A stretch of DNA of 14,164 nt from CAYJBP01 sp964372025 (GTDB lineage Bacteria; Bacillota; Dehalobacteriia; UBA4068), in NCBI GenBank assembly GCA_964372025.1, contig CAYJPF010000065.1, positions 1-14,164 on the forward strand. Direction: 5' to 3'. The notes beneath the pieces are model-generated. The model saw only the letters and a program-made list of their open reading frames with translations. It did no database searches and had not been told where the DNA came from. The position numbers were made by a program, and so were the translations under genes. Within the stretch, counting starts at the first letter, position 1. Each line of letters starts with the position of its first letter. Positions 1 through 5,679 of the stretch are shown here, piece by piece.

Positions 1-140
1 GTATTTCCCAGACGGGCAAAAACCGCCCACCTGGAAAATACAAAATACCGCTCCAACTACATTTGCTAGTTTAATACGTTTTTCTATTCGCTAGTTGCTT
101 TTGATATCTTGACTTGTCTTCGCTCGCTGCTCTTTTAGGG
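1..140. repeat. Left arm of a 140-bp inverted repeat
   Basis: The reverse complement of this stretch matches 13925-14064 without gaps, with about six mismatches in 140 bases. The outermost ~40 bases form a hairpin of their own (GC-rich centre, GTATTTCCCAG at one edge and CTGGAAAATAC at the other). The window starts inside that hairpin, so the repeat may continue upstream. No coding region or transposase is visible in it. It is most likely one copy of a dispersed palindromic repeat; whether the two arms act as a pair cannot be told from the sequence. Confidence 0.93.
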
Positions 141-234
141 TACTCCAACTACATTTGCTAGTTTAATAAGTTTTTCTATTCGCTAGCTGCTTTTGATATC
201 TTGACTTATCTTCGCTTGCTACCCTTTTAGGGCA
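51..234. repeat. Tandem duplication of a 92-bp unit
   Basis: Positions 51-142 and 143-234 are two head-to-tail copies of the same 92-bp unit. Both begin CTCCAACTACATTTGCTAG and both carry TTTTAGGG near the end. They differ at about seven positions and have no indels. Only the first copy is part of the long inverted repeat shared with the right end of the window. The unit has no open reading frame of note. Confidence 0.93.
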
Positions 235-275
235 TTTAATTTTGGTTCATGTCCTTTTACTTCGGCTTAAAAAAC

Positions 276-320
276 AAAAAAATGCTATCGCAAATATCTT
301 TATTATTGCGATAGCATCTT
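276..320 (-). terminator. Intrinsic terminator of argG
   Basis: A 12-bp perfect stem pairs 282-293 (ATGCTATCGCAA) with 306-317. On the minus strand it is followed by a long T-rich run with one interrupting G, the classical Rho-independent layout. It lies about 29 bp past the argG stop codon. On the plus strand the stem is also followed by CTTTTT, so it may work in both directions. Its core, GCTATCGCAA, recurs in the eno terminator and in modified form in the transketolase terminator. Confidence 0.9.
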
Positions 321-345
321 TTTAGCTATTTAGCCATTAATCTGT

Positions 346-1560
346 TTATTTATCTGCATCTTCTAAAGTTTTTAACATCAAGGCTCTTACCTTTAGGGGT
401 AAGCCGAATAAGTTGATAAAACCTTGGGCATCAAATTGATTATAAACTTCATCTTCTTCAAATGTTGCCAAGTCAGCACTGTATAAAGAATAGGGGCTCT
501 TCATGCCGGCAATAGTGCAGCTACCCTTGTATAACTTCATCTTAACTGTGCCGGTAACACTCTCGGCCAATTTGTCAACAAAGGCGGCCAATGCCTCGCG
601 CAATGGGTGGAACCATACCCCATCATATACCAGCTCGGCATAACGTAAAGAAATTTCTTGCTTATAATGAGCAGTAGAACGGTCTAAGCATAAGCTCTCT
701 AGGCTGGCCAAAGCATTAAATAAAATTGTGCCGCCGGGGGTTTCGTATACGCCATGCGATTTTAAACCAACTAAACGGTTCTCCACCATATCCACAATGC
801 CAACCCCATGCTTAGCACCCTTTTCGTTTAAGTAAGCCACCAACTTAGCCGGACTAAGCTCTTGACCATCTACCTTAACCGGTATGCCTTGCTTAAACTC
901 AATTTCCACAATTTCGGATTGATCGGGAGCATTCTCGGGAGTATTGCAAATCTGCAACATCTGAGGATTATATTCATGCCACGGATCTTCTAAATCGCCG
1001 GCCTCATGGCTTAAATGCCAAAGGTTACGGTCGCGGCTATAGGGGCTTTCCTTAGTTTGGGTAATCGGGATATTATGCTTAGCAGCATACTCCATAGCCT
1101 GCGTGCGCGAACGAATTTCCCACTCGCGCCAAGGAGCAATAATTTTTAGCTCGGGCGCCAAAGCCTTAACAGTTAACTCAAAACGCACCTGATCATTACC
1201 CTTGCCGGTGCAACCATGACAAATGGCATCGCAACCCTCTTGTAAAGCAATATCAACCAAATACTTGGCAATCAAAGGACGACCAATCGAAGTGCCCAAT
1301 AAATACTTGTTTTCATAAATAGCACCGGCTTTTAAAGTAGGGAATACATAATCCTTAACAAATTCCTCGGTTAAATCGCCAATATATACCTTCTCGGCTC
1401 CGGATGCCAACGCCTTTTCGCGCACAACATCAACTTCCTTGCCTTGACCAACATCACCGCAAACAGCAACAACTTCGCAATCATAATGCTCTTTAAGCCA
1501 AGGGATAATTACCGAAGTATCCAATCCGCCGCTATAAGCCAGCGCAACTCTTTTTATCAT
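346..1560 (-). CDS. argG: Argininosuccinate synthase
   Basis: This enzyme joins citrulline and aspartate in an ATP-dependent reaction to give argininosuccinate, the penultimate step of arginine synthesis, in the cytoplasm. The 404-residue length is normal for the family. The ATP-binding loop SGGLDTS is at residues 10-16, and the family signature TGKGND is at residues 118-123 within a CHGCTGKGNDQVRFE context. The start is well supported: AGGAGG lies on the minus strand at 1569-1574, eight bases before the ATG. The gene is monocistronic here, with its own promoter, an ArgR-type operator upstream and a strong terminator downstream. The usual partner argH is not in the window. It is transcribed away from gltX. 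Repression by arginine through ArgR is inferred from the operator match. Confidence 0.98.
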   Translation of the reverse strand: MIKRVALAYSGGLDTSVIIPWLKEHYDCEVVAVCGDVGQGKEVDVVREKALASGAEKVYIGDLTEEFVKDYVFPTLKAGAIYENKYLLGTSIGRPLIAKYLVDIALQEGCDAICHGCTGKGNDQVRFELTVKALAPELKIIAPWREWEIRSRTQAMEYAAKHNIPITQTKESPYSRDRNLWHLSHEAGDLEDPWHEYNPQMLQICNTPENAPDQSEIVEIEFKQGIPVKVDGQELSPAKLVAYLNEKGAKHGVGIVDMVENRLVGLKSHGVYETPGGTILFNALASLESLCLDRSTAHYKQEISLRYAELVYDGVWFHPLREALAAFVDKLAESVTGTVKMKLYKGSCTIAGMKSPYSLYSADLATFEEDEVYNQFDAQGFINLFGLPLKVRALMLKTLEDADK

Positions 1561-1612
1561 AATAATAGCCTCCTAAAAAAGTTAAATTAAACTATAAATT
1601 TACTATAGATAA

Positions 1613-1641
1613 ATAATACACCATTATGAATAAAAATGCAA
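1613..1641 (-). promoter_or_regulatory. argG promoter (TTGCAT-N17-TATTAT)
   Basis: Read on the minus strand, a -35 box TTGCAT (1636-1641) is followed, after exactly 17 bases, by a -10 box TATTAT (1613-1618). Five of six bases in the -10 and four of six in the -35 match the sigma-A consensus. Transcription would start near 1606 and leave a leader of about 46 nt before the argG ATG. No other promoter of this quality lies between it and the gene. Confidence 0.8.
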
Positions 1642-1642
1642 G
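1625..1642. promoter_or_regulatory. ARG box (ArgR/AhrC operator) over the argG -35 region
   Basis: The plus strand reads TATGAATAAAAATGCAAG. As I recall it, the Bacillus AhrC/ArgR operator consensus is CATGAATAAAAATKCAAK, and this site differs from it only at the first base. It covers the -35 box and much of the spacer of the argG promoter, where bound repressor would block RNA polymerase. This supports arginine-dependent repression of argG and the assignment to Bacillota. The match is seen; repression is inferred. Confidence 0.8.
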
Positions 1643-1758
1643 CATTTTTTTAAAAATCTTTAAAAAAACTTTGAATAGCAAGCTAATTGTGGTGTTTTTG
1701 CAAAAAGCTAATATCGTAATTATACATTTATTCATTGATAAATGCATAAAACAAATAT

Positions 1759-1787
1759 TTGCTAATTAAATGAATAAGTGATATAAT
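1759..1787 (+). promoter_or_regulatory. Promoter of first array unit (TTGCTA-N17-TATAAT, extended -10)
   Basis: A perfect TATAAT (1782-1787) is preceded by TG one base upstream (1779-1780), an extended -10 motif. A TTGCTA -35 box (1759-1764) sits at the ideal 17-bp spacing. The predicted start is near 1794, just upstream of a GC-rich hairpin and a terminator. It points toward gltX but would be stopped by the terminator at 1828-1861 unless there is read-through. Its biological target is therefore either a short RNA or a regulated gltX leader. Confidence 0.7.
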
Positions 1788-1793
1788 AATCGC

Positions 1794-1862
1794 ATGGCGA
1801 TTATTATATATTCTATTTAATCGCCGGAAATTCTCGGCCAAAGAGCGGCCAAGAATTTTTTA
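1794..1862 (+). ncRNA. Candidate small RNA, copy 1 (about 68 nt)
   Basis: The stretch runs from the predicted start of the promoter just upstream to the end of an intrinsic terminator. It would fold into two stem-loops. A 5' stem pairs GGCGATTA (1796-1803) with TAATCGCC (1818-1825). A terminator stem pairs 1828-1839 with 47-58 of the 18xx block, with one C-A mismatch, and ends in TTTTTT (1856-1861). I do not recognise an RNA family. It could instead be a transcriptional attenuator ahead of gltX, or the inside of a palindromic repeat with no RNA role. Confidence 0.4.
1828..1861 (+). terminator. Intrinsic terminator, array copy 1
   Basis: The arms AAATTCT and GGCC (1828-1839) pair with GGCC and AGAATTT (1847-1858), interrupted by one C-A mismatch and enclosing a 7-nt loop. 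The descending arm runs into TTTTTT at 1856-1861. Copy 2 preserves the same structure with one change in the loop. Confidence 0.7.
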
Positions 1863-1869
1863 TGGCACA

Positions 1870-1935
1870 ATTATATCATAAATATGCAGCAAAGTTAGCT
1901 TAATTATTAAGTTATTGGCATATTTATGATATAAT
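1870..1935. repeat. 18-bp perfect inverted repeat with 30-nt loop, copy 1
   Basis: Positions 1870-1887 (ATTATATCATAAATATGC) are the exact reverse complement of 1918-1935. The loop is 30 nt (1888-1917). The right arm contains the extended -10 motif TGATATAAT of the next unit. Because of the palindrome the same motif also lies on the minus strand at 1870-1878, so promoter activity could in principle run both ways. Confidence 0.93.
1927..1935 (+). promoter_or_regulatory. Extended -10 motif of second array unit
   Basis: TGATATAAT repeats the extended -10 motif of the first unit. A -35 at 17-bp spacing would be TTAAGT (1907-1912), only three of six matches, so this copy would depend on the TG extension. 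Confidence 0.45.
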
Positions 1936-1941
1936 AATCGC

Positions 1942-2012
1942 AGGGCGATTATTATATTGCTTTATTAAATTCGCCGGAAATTCTCGGCCAAAGAACGGCC
2001 AAGAATTTTTTA
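1942..2012 (+). ncRNA. Candidate small RNA, copy 2 (about 70 nt)
   Basis: This is the second copy of the promoter-proximal hairpin and terminator module, about 148 bp downstream of copy 1. The terminator segment (1978-2011) is nearly identical to copy 1, while the linker before it differs in length and sequence. The 5' stem is weaker here (GGCGA/TCGCC plus imperfect pairs). Conservation of the terminator suggests selection or recent duplication; which one cannot be decided from a single genome. The same cautions apply as for copy 1. Confidence 0.35.
1978..2011 (+). terminator. Intrinsic terminator, array copy 2
   Basis: This has the same stem and T-tract as copy 1, with GAA instead of GAG in the loop. 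TTTTTT is at 2006-2011. Confidence 0.7.
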
Positions 2013-2019
2013 TGGCACA

Positions 2020-2085
2020 ATTATATCATAAATATGCAGTTAGGTTAGTGGGCTAGTTAGTTTTGCGGCATATTTATGATATAAT
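2020..2085. repeat. 18-bp perfect inverted repeat with 30-nt loop, copy 2
   Basis: The arms 2020-2037 and 2068-2085 are identical in sequence to those of copy 1 and again enclose exactly 30 nt (2038-2067). The loop sequence is largely different from copy 1. The right arm carries a third TGATATAAT (2077-2085). Confidence 0.93.
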
Positions 2086-2105
2086 AATCGCAGGGCGATT
2101 ATTAT

Positions 2106-2269
2106 CAGACTGTCAAAAAAAGCCAAAATTTCATTCCCCGTGGGGGGATGGAAAGGGGGGCTTGCCCCCCTTGCGTTGTTGAATTGCAGCGTAAGCTGCC
2201 AATATTCTTTCCCGGTTCTGGAAAGAATATTGTTCAGGCTGGCAAAAAACGCAGTTTTTTGACGGCCTG
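2106..2269. mobile_element. MITE-like nested palindromic element
   Basis: Imperfect terminal inverted repeats bound this stretch: CAGACTGTCAAAAAA at 2106-2120 against 2255-2269, matching at 13 of 15. Inside lie a hairpin AAGGGGGG/CCCCCCTT (2153-2160/2165-2172), a GCAGC-GTAA-GCTGC hairpin (2187-2200), and a 13-bp hairpin 2200-2212/2220-2232. It encodes no transposase. It interrupts the third unit of the upstream array, which suggests insertion. I see no convincing target-site duplication. A structured leader RNA for gltX is the main alternative. Confidence 0.5.
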
Positions 2270-2270
2270 A

Positions 2271-2293
2271 TTGGGGCAAAGCCCCAAGGTTTT
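2271..2293 (+). terminator. Short GC-rich hairpin before gltX
   Basis: TTGGGGC (2271-2277) pairs with GCCCCAA (2281-2287) around a 3-nt AAA loop, followed by GGTTTT. It resembles a weak terminator or attenuator. It ends 14 bp before the gltX ribosome binding site (2308-2314). The T-run is short, so complete termination is doubtful. Confidence 0.3.
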
Positions 2294-2319
2294 AAAAAGT
2301 AAACCTCAAGGAGGAAAAG

Positions 2320-3756
2320 ATGACAAAAATAAGATTACGTTTTGCGCCCAGCCCAACCGGGCCTTTGCATATAGGCGGAGCCAGATCGGCTTTATTCAAT
2401 TATTTGCTGGTGGAAAAATTAGGTGGCGAATTTATATTAAGAATCGAAAATACCGATTTAGACCGTTCCACGCCCGAATCGGAGGAAAATATCAAAGATA
2501 GCCTACGCTGGCTGGGCATTACCTGGAATGAAGGCGTAGATGTAGGCGGTGCTAAAGGCCCGTATCGGCAAATGGAAAGGTTGGCTATCTATCAGGAGGC
2601 GGCAGCCAAACTGATGGCTAAAGGCCAGGCCTATCCCTGTTATTGTTCCGAGGAAGAGCTGGCCGCAACCCGTGCCCAGCAGCAAGAGGCCGGCCAAACC
2701 CCCCATTATAATGGCCGTTGCCGCAATTTAAGCGCCGAGCAAATTGCCGAATTTGAAGCTAAAGGGATTAAACCCACCATGCGCTTTGCCGTGCCTAATA
2801 ATCAGGATTTAATTATCGATGATTTGGTGCGTGGCCAAGTAATTTTTAATAGCGACCAAATCGGCGGCGATTTTGTGATTATGAAATCCGATAATATCCC
2901 CACCTATAATTTTGCGGCGGTGGTGGATGACTATTTAATGGAAATAAGCCATGTAATCAGAGCCGAGGAGCATTTATCGAATACACCACGTCAGCTGCTA
3001 TTATATGATGCCTTTGATTATGCACGCCCCACTTTTGCCCATGTATCATTAATTTTGGGGCCCGATCATAGCAAGATGAGCAAGCGTCATGGCTCGGTAT
3101 CGGTGGTAAATTATCGCGACCAGGGCTTTTTGCCGGCAGCTATCAATAATTTCCTGGTGCTTTTGGGCTGGAGCCCCAAGGGCGAAACCGAGATTTTGTC
3201 GATGGACGAAATGATAGCCCAGTTTTCCTTAGAGCATGTATCTAAAAGCCCGGCCGTTTTTGATATCAATAAGCTGCGCTGGATTAATAGCCAATACCTG
3301 CGGGCCCTGCCGCTTGAGGAAATTGCCGCCGGCCTTAGCCCCTTTGTGGATTTAAGCTATAATCAAGAGCAAAAATTATTGCTGGCCGAAACAATGATTA
3401 ATCATCTGGAAACTTTTGCCGATATCAAGCAATTTTTGCCCTTAATCGAAGGCGATGCCGATTTGCCCGGCCAAGGCGAGGCCGCCGACCTTTTAAAGCA
3501 AGAGCATGTCCCCCAATTGATAGAGGTGTTTAGCAGGCAATGTGCCGAATTGGAGCAATTTGATGCCGCCAATATTAAAGCGGTGATTAAGGCTACCGGC
3601 AAGGAAATTAATGCCAAAGGGGCAGCACTATTTATGTGCTTGCGGATTGCAATTACCGGCCAAATGCATGGCCCGGATATTGATAAATTAGCCGCCTTGA
3701 TGGGCAAAGAATTATTATTAAAACGCCTGGATAAGGCGCTTAAATCCCTAAAATAG
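2320..3756 (+). CDS. gltX: Glutamyl-tRNA synthetase
   Basis: This is a class I aminoacyl-tRNA synthetase that charges tRNA-Glu with glutamate. The 478 residues match the bacterial family length. The HIGH-type motif is HIGG at residues 17-20, and the KMSKR loop is at residues 252-256. The inserted zinc-type motif has C107, C109 and C134, but N136 sits where the fourth ligand (His in E. coli GluRS) would be expected. In Bacillota that lack GlnRS the enzyme is usually non-discriminating and also charges tRNA-Gln; this is likely here but not shown. The start is fixed by AAGGAGG at 2308-2314. cysS follows after 8 bp. I see no T-box leader upstream, only hairpins and repeats. Confidence 0.98.
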   Translation: MTKIRLRFAPSPTGPLHIGGARSALFNYLLVEKLGGEFILRIENTDLDRSTPESEENIKDSLRWLGITWNEGVDVGGAKGPYRQMERLAIYQEAAAKLMAKGQAYPCYCSEEELAATRAQQQEAGQTPHYNGRCRNLSAEQIAEFEAKGIKPTMRFAVPNNQDLIIDDLVRGQVIFNSDQIGGDFVIMKSDNIPTYNFAAVVDDYLMEISHVIRAEEHLSNTPRQLLLYDAFDYARPTFAHVSLILGPDHSKMSKRHGSVSVVNYRDQGFLPAAINNFLVLLGWSPKGETEILSMDEMIAQFSLEHVSKSPAVFDINKLRWINSQYLRALPLEEIAAGLSPFVDLSYNQEQKLLLAETMINHLETFADIKQFLPLIEGDADLPGQGEAADLLKQEHVPQLIEVFSRQCAELEQFDAANIKAVIKATGKEINAKGAALFMCLRIAITGQMHGPDIDKLAALMGKELLLKRLDKALKSLK

Positions 3757-3764
3757 GAGGTTGT

Positions 3765-5165
3765 ATGATTAAGCTTTATAATACCCAAACCAAGCAAAAA
3801 GAAGAATTTAAGCCCCAGCTAGAGGGCAAGGTGAATATTTATTGCTGTGGGCCTACCACCTATAATTATATTCATCTGGGTAATGCACGCCCTTTGGTGG
3901 TTTTTGATACCATTCGCCGCTATTTTTTATGGAGCAATTATCAGGTAAATTATGTGCAAAATTTTACCGATATTGATGATAAAATCATCAATCGCGCCAA
4001 AGAGGAAAATAGCAATGCCCAAGCTATTGCCCAAAAATATATTGCCGCCTATTTTGAGGATGCCGCCGCTTTAAGCGTGCTTAAAGCCGATATTCATCCC
4101 TTGGTAACCGAGCATATCCCCGATATTATCGAGCTTATCGAGCTGATTATTGCCAAAGGCCATGCTTATGCATCCGGCCAAGATGTGTATTTTGATGTGC
4201 GTTCGCTGCCCGAATACGGTAGCTTATCCGGCCGCGATATCGAGGATTTGCAAAGTGGCGCTAGGGTAATGCCCGGCGAAACCAAGCGCGATCCTTTGGA
4301 TTTTGCGCTTTGGAAGGGCGCTAAAGAGGGCGAGCCCTTTTGGGATAGCCCTTGGGGCAAAGGGCGTCCGGGCTGGCATATCGAATGTTCGGCAATGAGC
4401 GCCAAATATTTGGGCGAGGAATTTGATATTCATGGTGGCGGCGCCGATTTAATCTTCCCCCATCATGAGAACGAGCTGGCGCAAAGCCGTGCCGCTTATG
4501 ATAAACCTTTTGCCCATTATTGGCTGCATAATGGCTTTATCACCGTAAATCAGGAAAAAATGAGCAAAAGTTTGGGTAATTTTTTCCTGTTAAGGGATAT
4601 TTTGGCCAAATATGCCGGCGAAATTGTCCGCTTTTACTTATTAAGCACCCATTATCGCAGCCCAATCGATTTTGCCGACGATAAACTGGATATGGCCGCC
4701 AAAAGCCTAAAGCGAATTAGAAATAGCCAGCAATTATTGCAGGCTGCCATCGCTAATGGGCAGCCGGGGGCAGGGCAAATTTTGGATACAGTAGCCAAAG
4801 CCAAAGCCGATTTATGTGCAGCAATGGATGATGATTTTAATACAGCTTTGGCGATATCGGTTGTATTTAGTTTTTGCCATGACTTAAACAGTTATTTAAA
4901 TAGCGGCAAACAGCTATTTAGCGAAGATTTAGCAGCTGCCCAAGCATTTTTTGCCGATTTTGACTATATTATGGGCTTAGAGGCGAGCAAAAAAGAGCAA
5001 GATAGTGGCTTGGAAGAAGAATTATTGCAATTAATTTTAAATATCAGGGAAAATGTGCGTGCTAAAAAGGATTGGCCCACGGCCGATTTAATCCGTGATG
5101 GCCTTAAAGATTTGGGCATTGCGGTAGAGGATACGCCGCAGGGGGCAAGATGGAAACGGCTATAG
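3765..5165 (+). CDS. cysS: Cysteinyl-tRNA synthetase
   Basis: This class I synthetase attaches cysteine to tRNA-Cys. The 466 residues are typical. The HIGH-type motif is HLGN (37-40) and KMSKS lies at 265-269. The catalytic zinc site that selects cysteine is intact: C28 in CCGPTTY, C208 in WHIECSAM, H233 in the HHENE block, and E237. Its AGGAGG (3755-3760) overlaps the gltX stop codon, and only 8 bp separate the two genes, so they are cotranscribed. In Bacillus, cysE lies between gltX and cysS; it is missing here. The 3' end overlaps the start of the Mini-RNase III gene by 16 bp. Confidence 0.98.
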   Translation: MIKLYNTQTKQKEEFKPQLEGKVNIYCCGPTTYNYIHLGNARPLVVFDTIRRYFLWSNYQVNYVQNFTDIDDKIINRAKEENSNAQAIAQKYIAAYFEDAAALSVLKADIHPLVTEHIPDIIELIELIIAKGHAYASGQDVYFDVRSLPEYGSLSGRDIEDLQSGARVMPGETKRDPLDFALWKGAKEGEPFWDSPWGKGRPGWHIECSAMSAKYLGEEFDIHGGGADLIFPHHENELAQSRAAYDKPFAHYWLHNGFITVNQEKMSKSLGNFFLLRDILAKYAGEIVRFYLLSTHYRSPIDFADDKLDMAAKSLKRIRNSQQLLQAAIANGQPGAGQILDTVAKAKADLCAAMDDDFNTALAISVVFSFCHDLNSYLNSGKQLFSEDLAAAQAFFADFDYIMGLEASKKEQDSGLEEELLQLILNIRENVRAKKDWPTADLIRDGLKDLGIAVEDTPQGARWKRL

Positions 5166-5572
5166 TTTTGGATAAAATAATTGCGGAAAGCCTAAGCTTA
5201 AATGAGCAAGATCTTAAGCAAATCCCACCTTTAACCTTGGCTTATATTGGCGATGCCGTTTATGAATTGGCGGTGCGCTGCCATGTATTAAAAGAAGGGG
5301 CAATTAAGCCCGGCCAATTGCATGCCAAAAGCATAGAATTGGTTTGCGCCCAAAAGCAATCGGCTATATTTGGCCAATTGGAAAGCAGCTTAAGCGAAGA
5401 CGAGCTAGCCATCTTTAAAAGAGCACGTAATGCCAAAGGCAGCCATATCCCCAGCCATGCCAAAGTGGGCGAATACCGCCGAGCCAGTGGCTTTGAAGCT
5501 TTAATCGGCTATCTATATTTAAAGCAAGAGCATCAAAGATTGGCCGAGATATTTGAGCTGATTTTGGCCTAA
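5150..5572 (+). CDS. mrnC: Mini-ribonuclease III
   Basis: This is a compact RNase III-type endonuclease that trims both ends of 23S rRNA precursors in Bacillota. The 140 residues hold only the catalytic RNase III domain, with no double-stranded RNA-binding domain, as is usual for this family. The catalytic carboxylates fit D35 in LAYIGDAVYE and E116 in GFEALIGYLYL. The segment RARNAKG...PSHAKVGEYRRASG (91-114) is typical of Mini-III. The start overlaps cysS by 16 bp in another frame, with GGGGG (5141-5145) as a modest ribosome binding site, so its translation is probably coupled to cysS. The rRNA methylase gene rlmB, often next in Bacillota, does not follow. Confidence 0.93.
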   Translation: METAIVLDKIIAESLSLNEQDLKQIPPLTLAYIGDAVYELAVRCHVLKEGAIKPGQLHAKSIELVCAQKQSAIFGQLESSLSEDELAIFKRARNAKGSHIPSHAKVGEYRRASGFEALIGYLYLKQEHQRLAEIFELILA

Positions 5573-5600
5573 AAAGGCGAAGAGGCCTTTAAACAGGCCT
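5573..5600 (+). other. Weak hairpins after mrnC
   Basis: AAAGGC (5573-5578) can pair with GCCTTT (5585-5590); alternatively the two AGGCCT hexamers (5583-5588, 5595-5600) can pair. Neither is followed by a T-run. It is a poor terminator, so transcription may continue into the transketolase genes 80 bp further on. I find no convincing promoter in 5601-5679. Confidence 0.35.
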
Positions 5601-5679
5601 GATAGCCTTCCCACTACAATAAAATAATCCTAAAAATCGATCAAAAAATCTTAAAAAGCAATAAAAGGAGAATAATAAA

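Larger units (their letters stand above)
1770..2105. repeat. Tandem array of ~148-150-bp units (two complete, one truncated)
   Basis: The motif GATATAATAATCGC starts at 1780, 1928 and 2078. Each time it leads into a near-perfect palindrome with a 3-nt centre: 1781-1793/1797-1809, 1929-1941/1945-1957 and 2081-2091/2095-2105. In the first two units a terminator-like hairpin and an 18-nt arm follow. The third unit stops at 2105, exactly where a different palindromic element begins. The array fills most of the argG-gltX intergenic region and contains no gene. Confidence 0.9.

Noticed and set aside
1780..2100. CRISPR-like pattern (repeats with 30-nt unique segments)
   Set aside because: There are only two 30-nt segments, the repeated part is about 120 bp rather than 25-40 bp, the arms are inverted around each segment, and no cas gene is present.
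2040..2279. 79-residue open frame on the minus strand
   Set aside because: It lies wholly within the palindromic element and array, has no ribosome binding site that I can see, and its low-complexity protein is explained by the inverted repeats.
2106..2319. T-box leader for the gltX-cysS operon
   Set aside because: No T-box consensus (AGGGTGGNACCGCG-like) or associated antiterminator is visible; the hairpins here belong to a palindromic element instead.
3402..3797. 131-residue frame antisense to gltX
   Set aside because: It is a shadow of gltX caused by its codon bias; the sense frame has all synthetase motifs.
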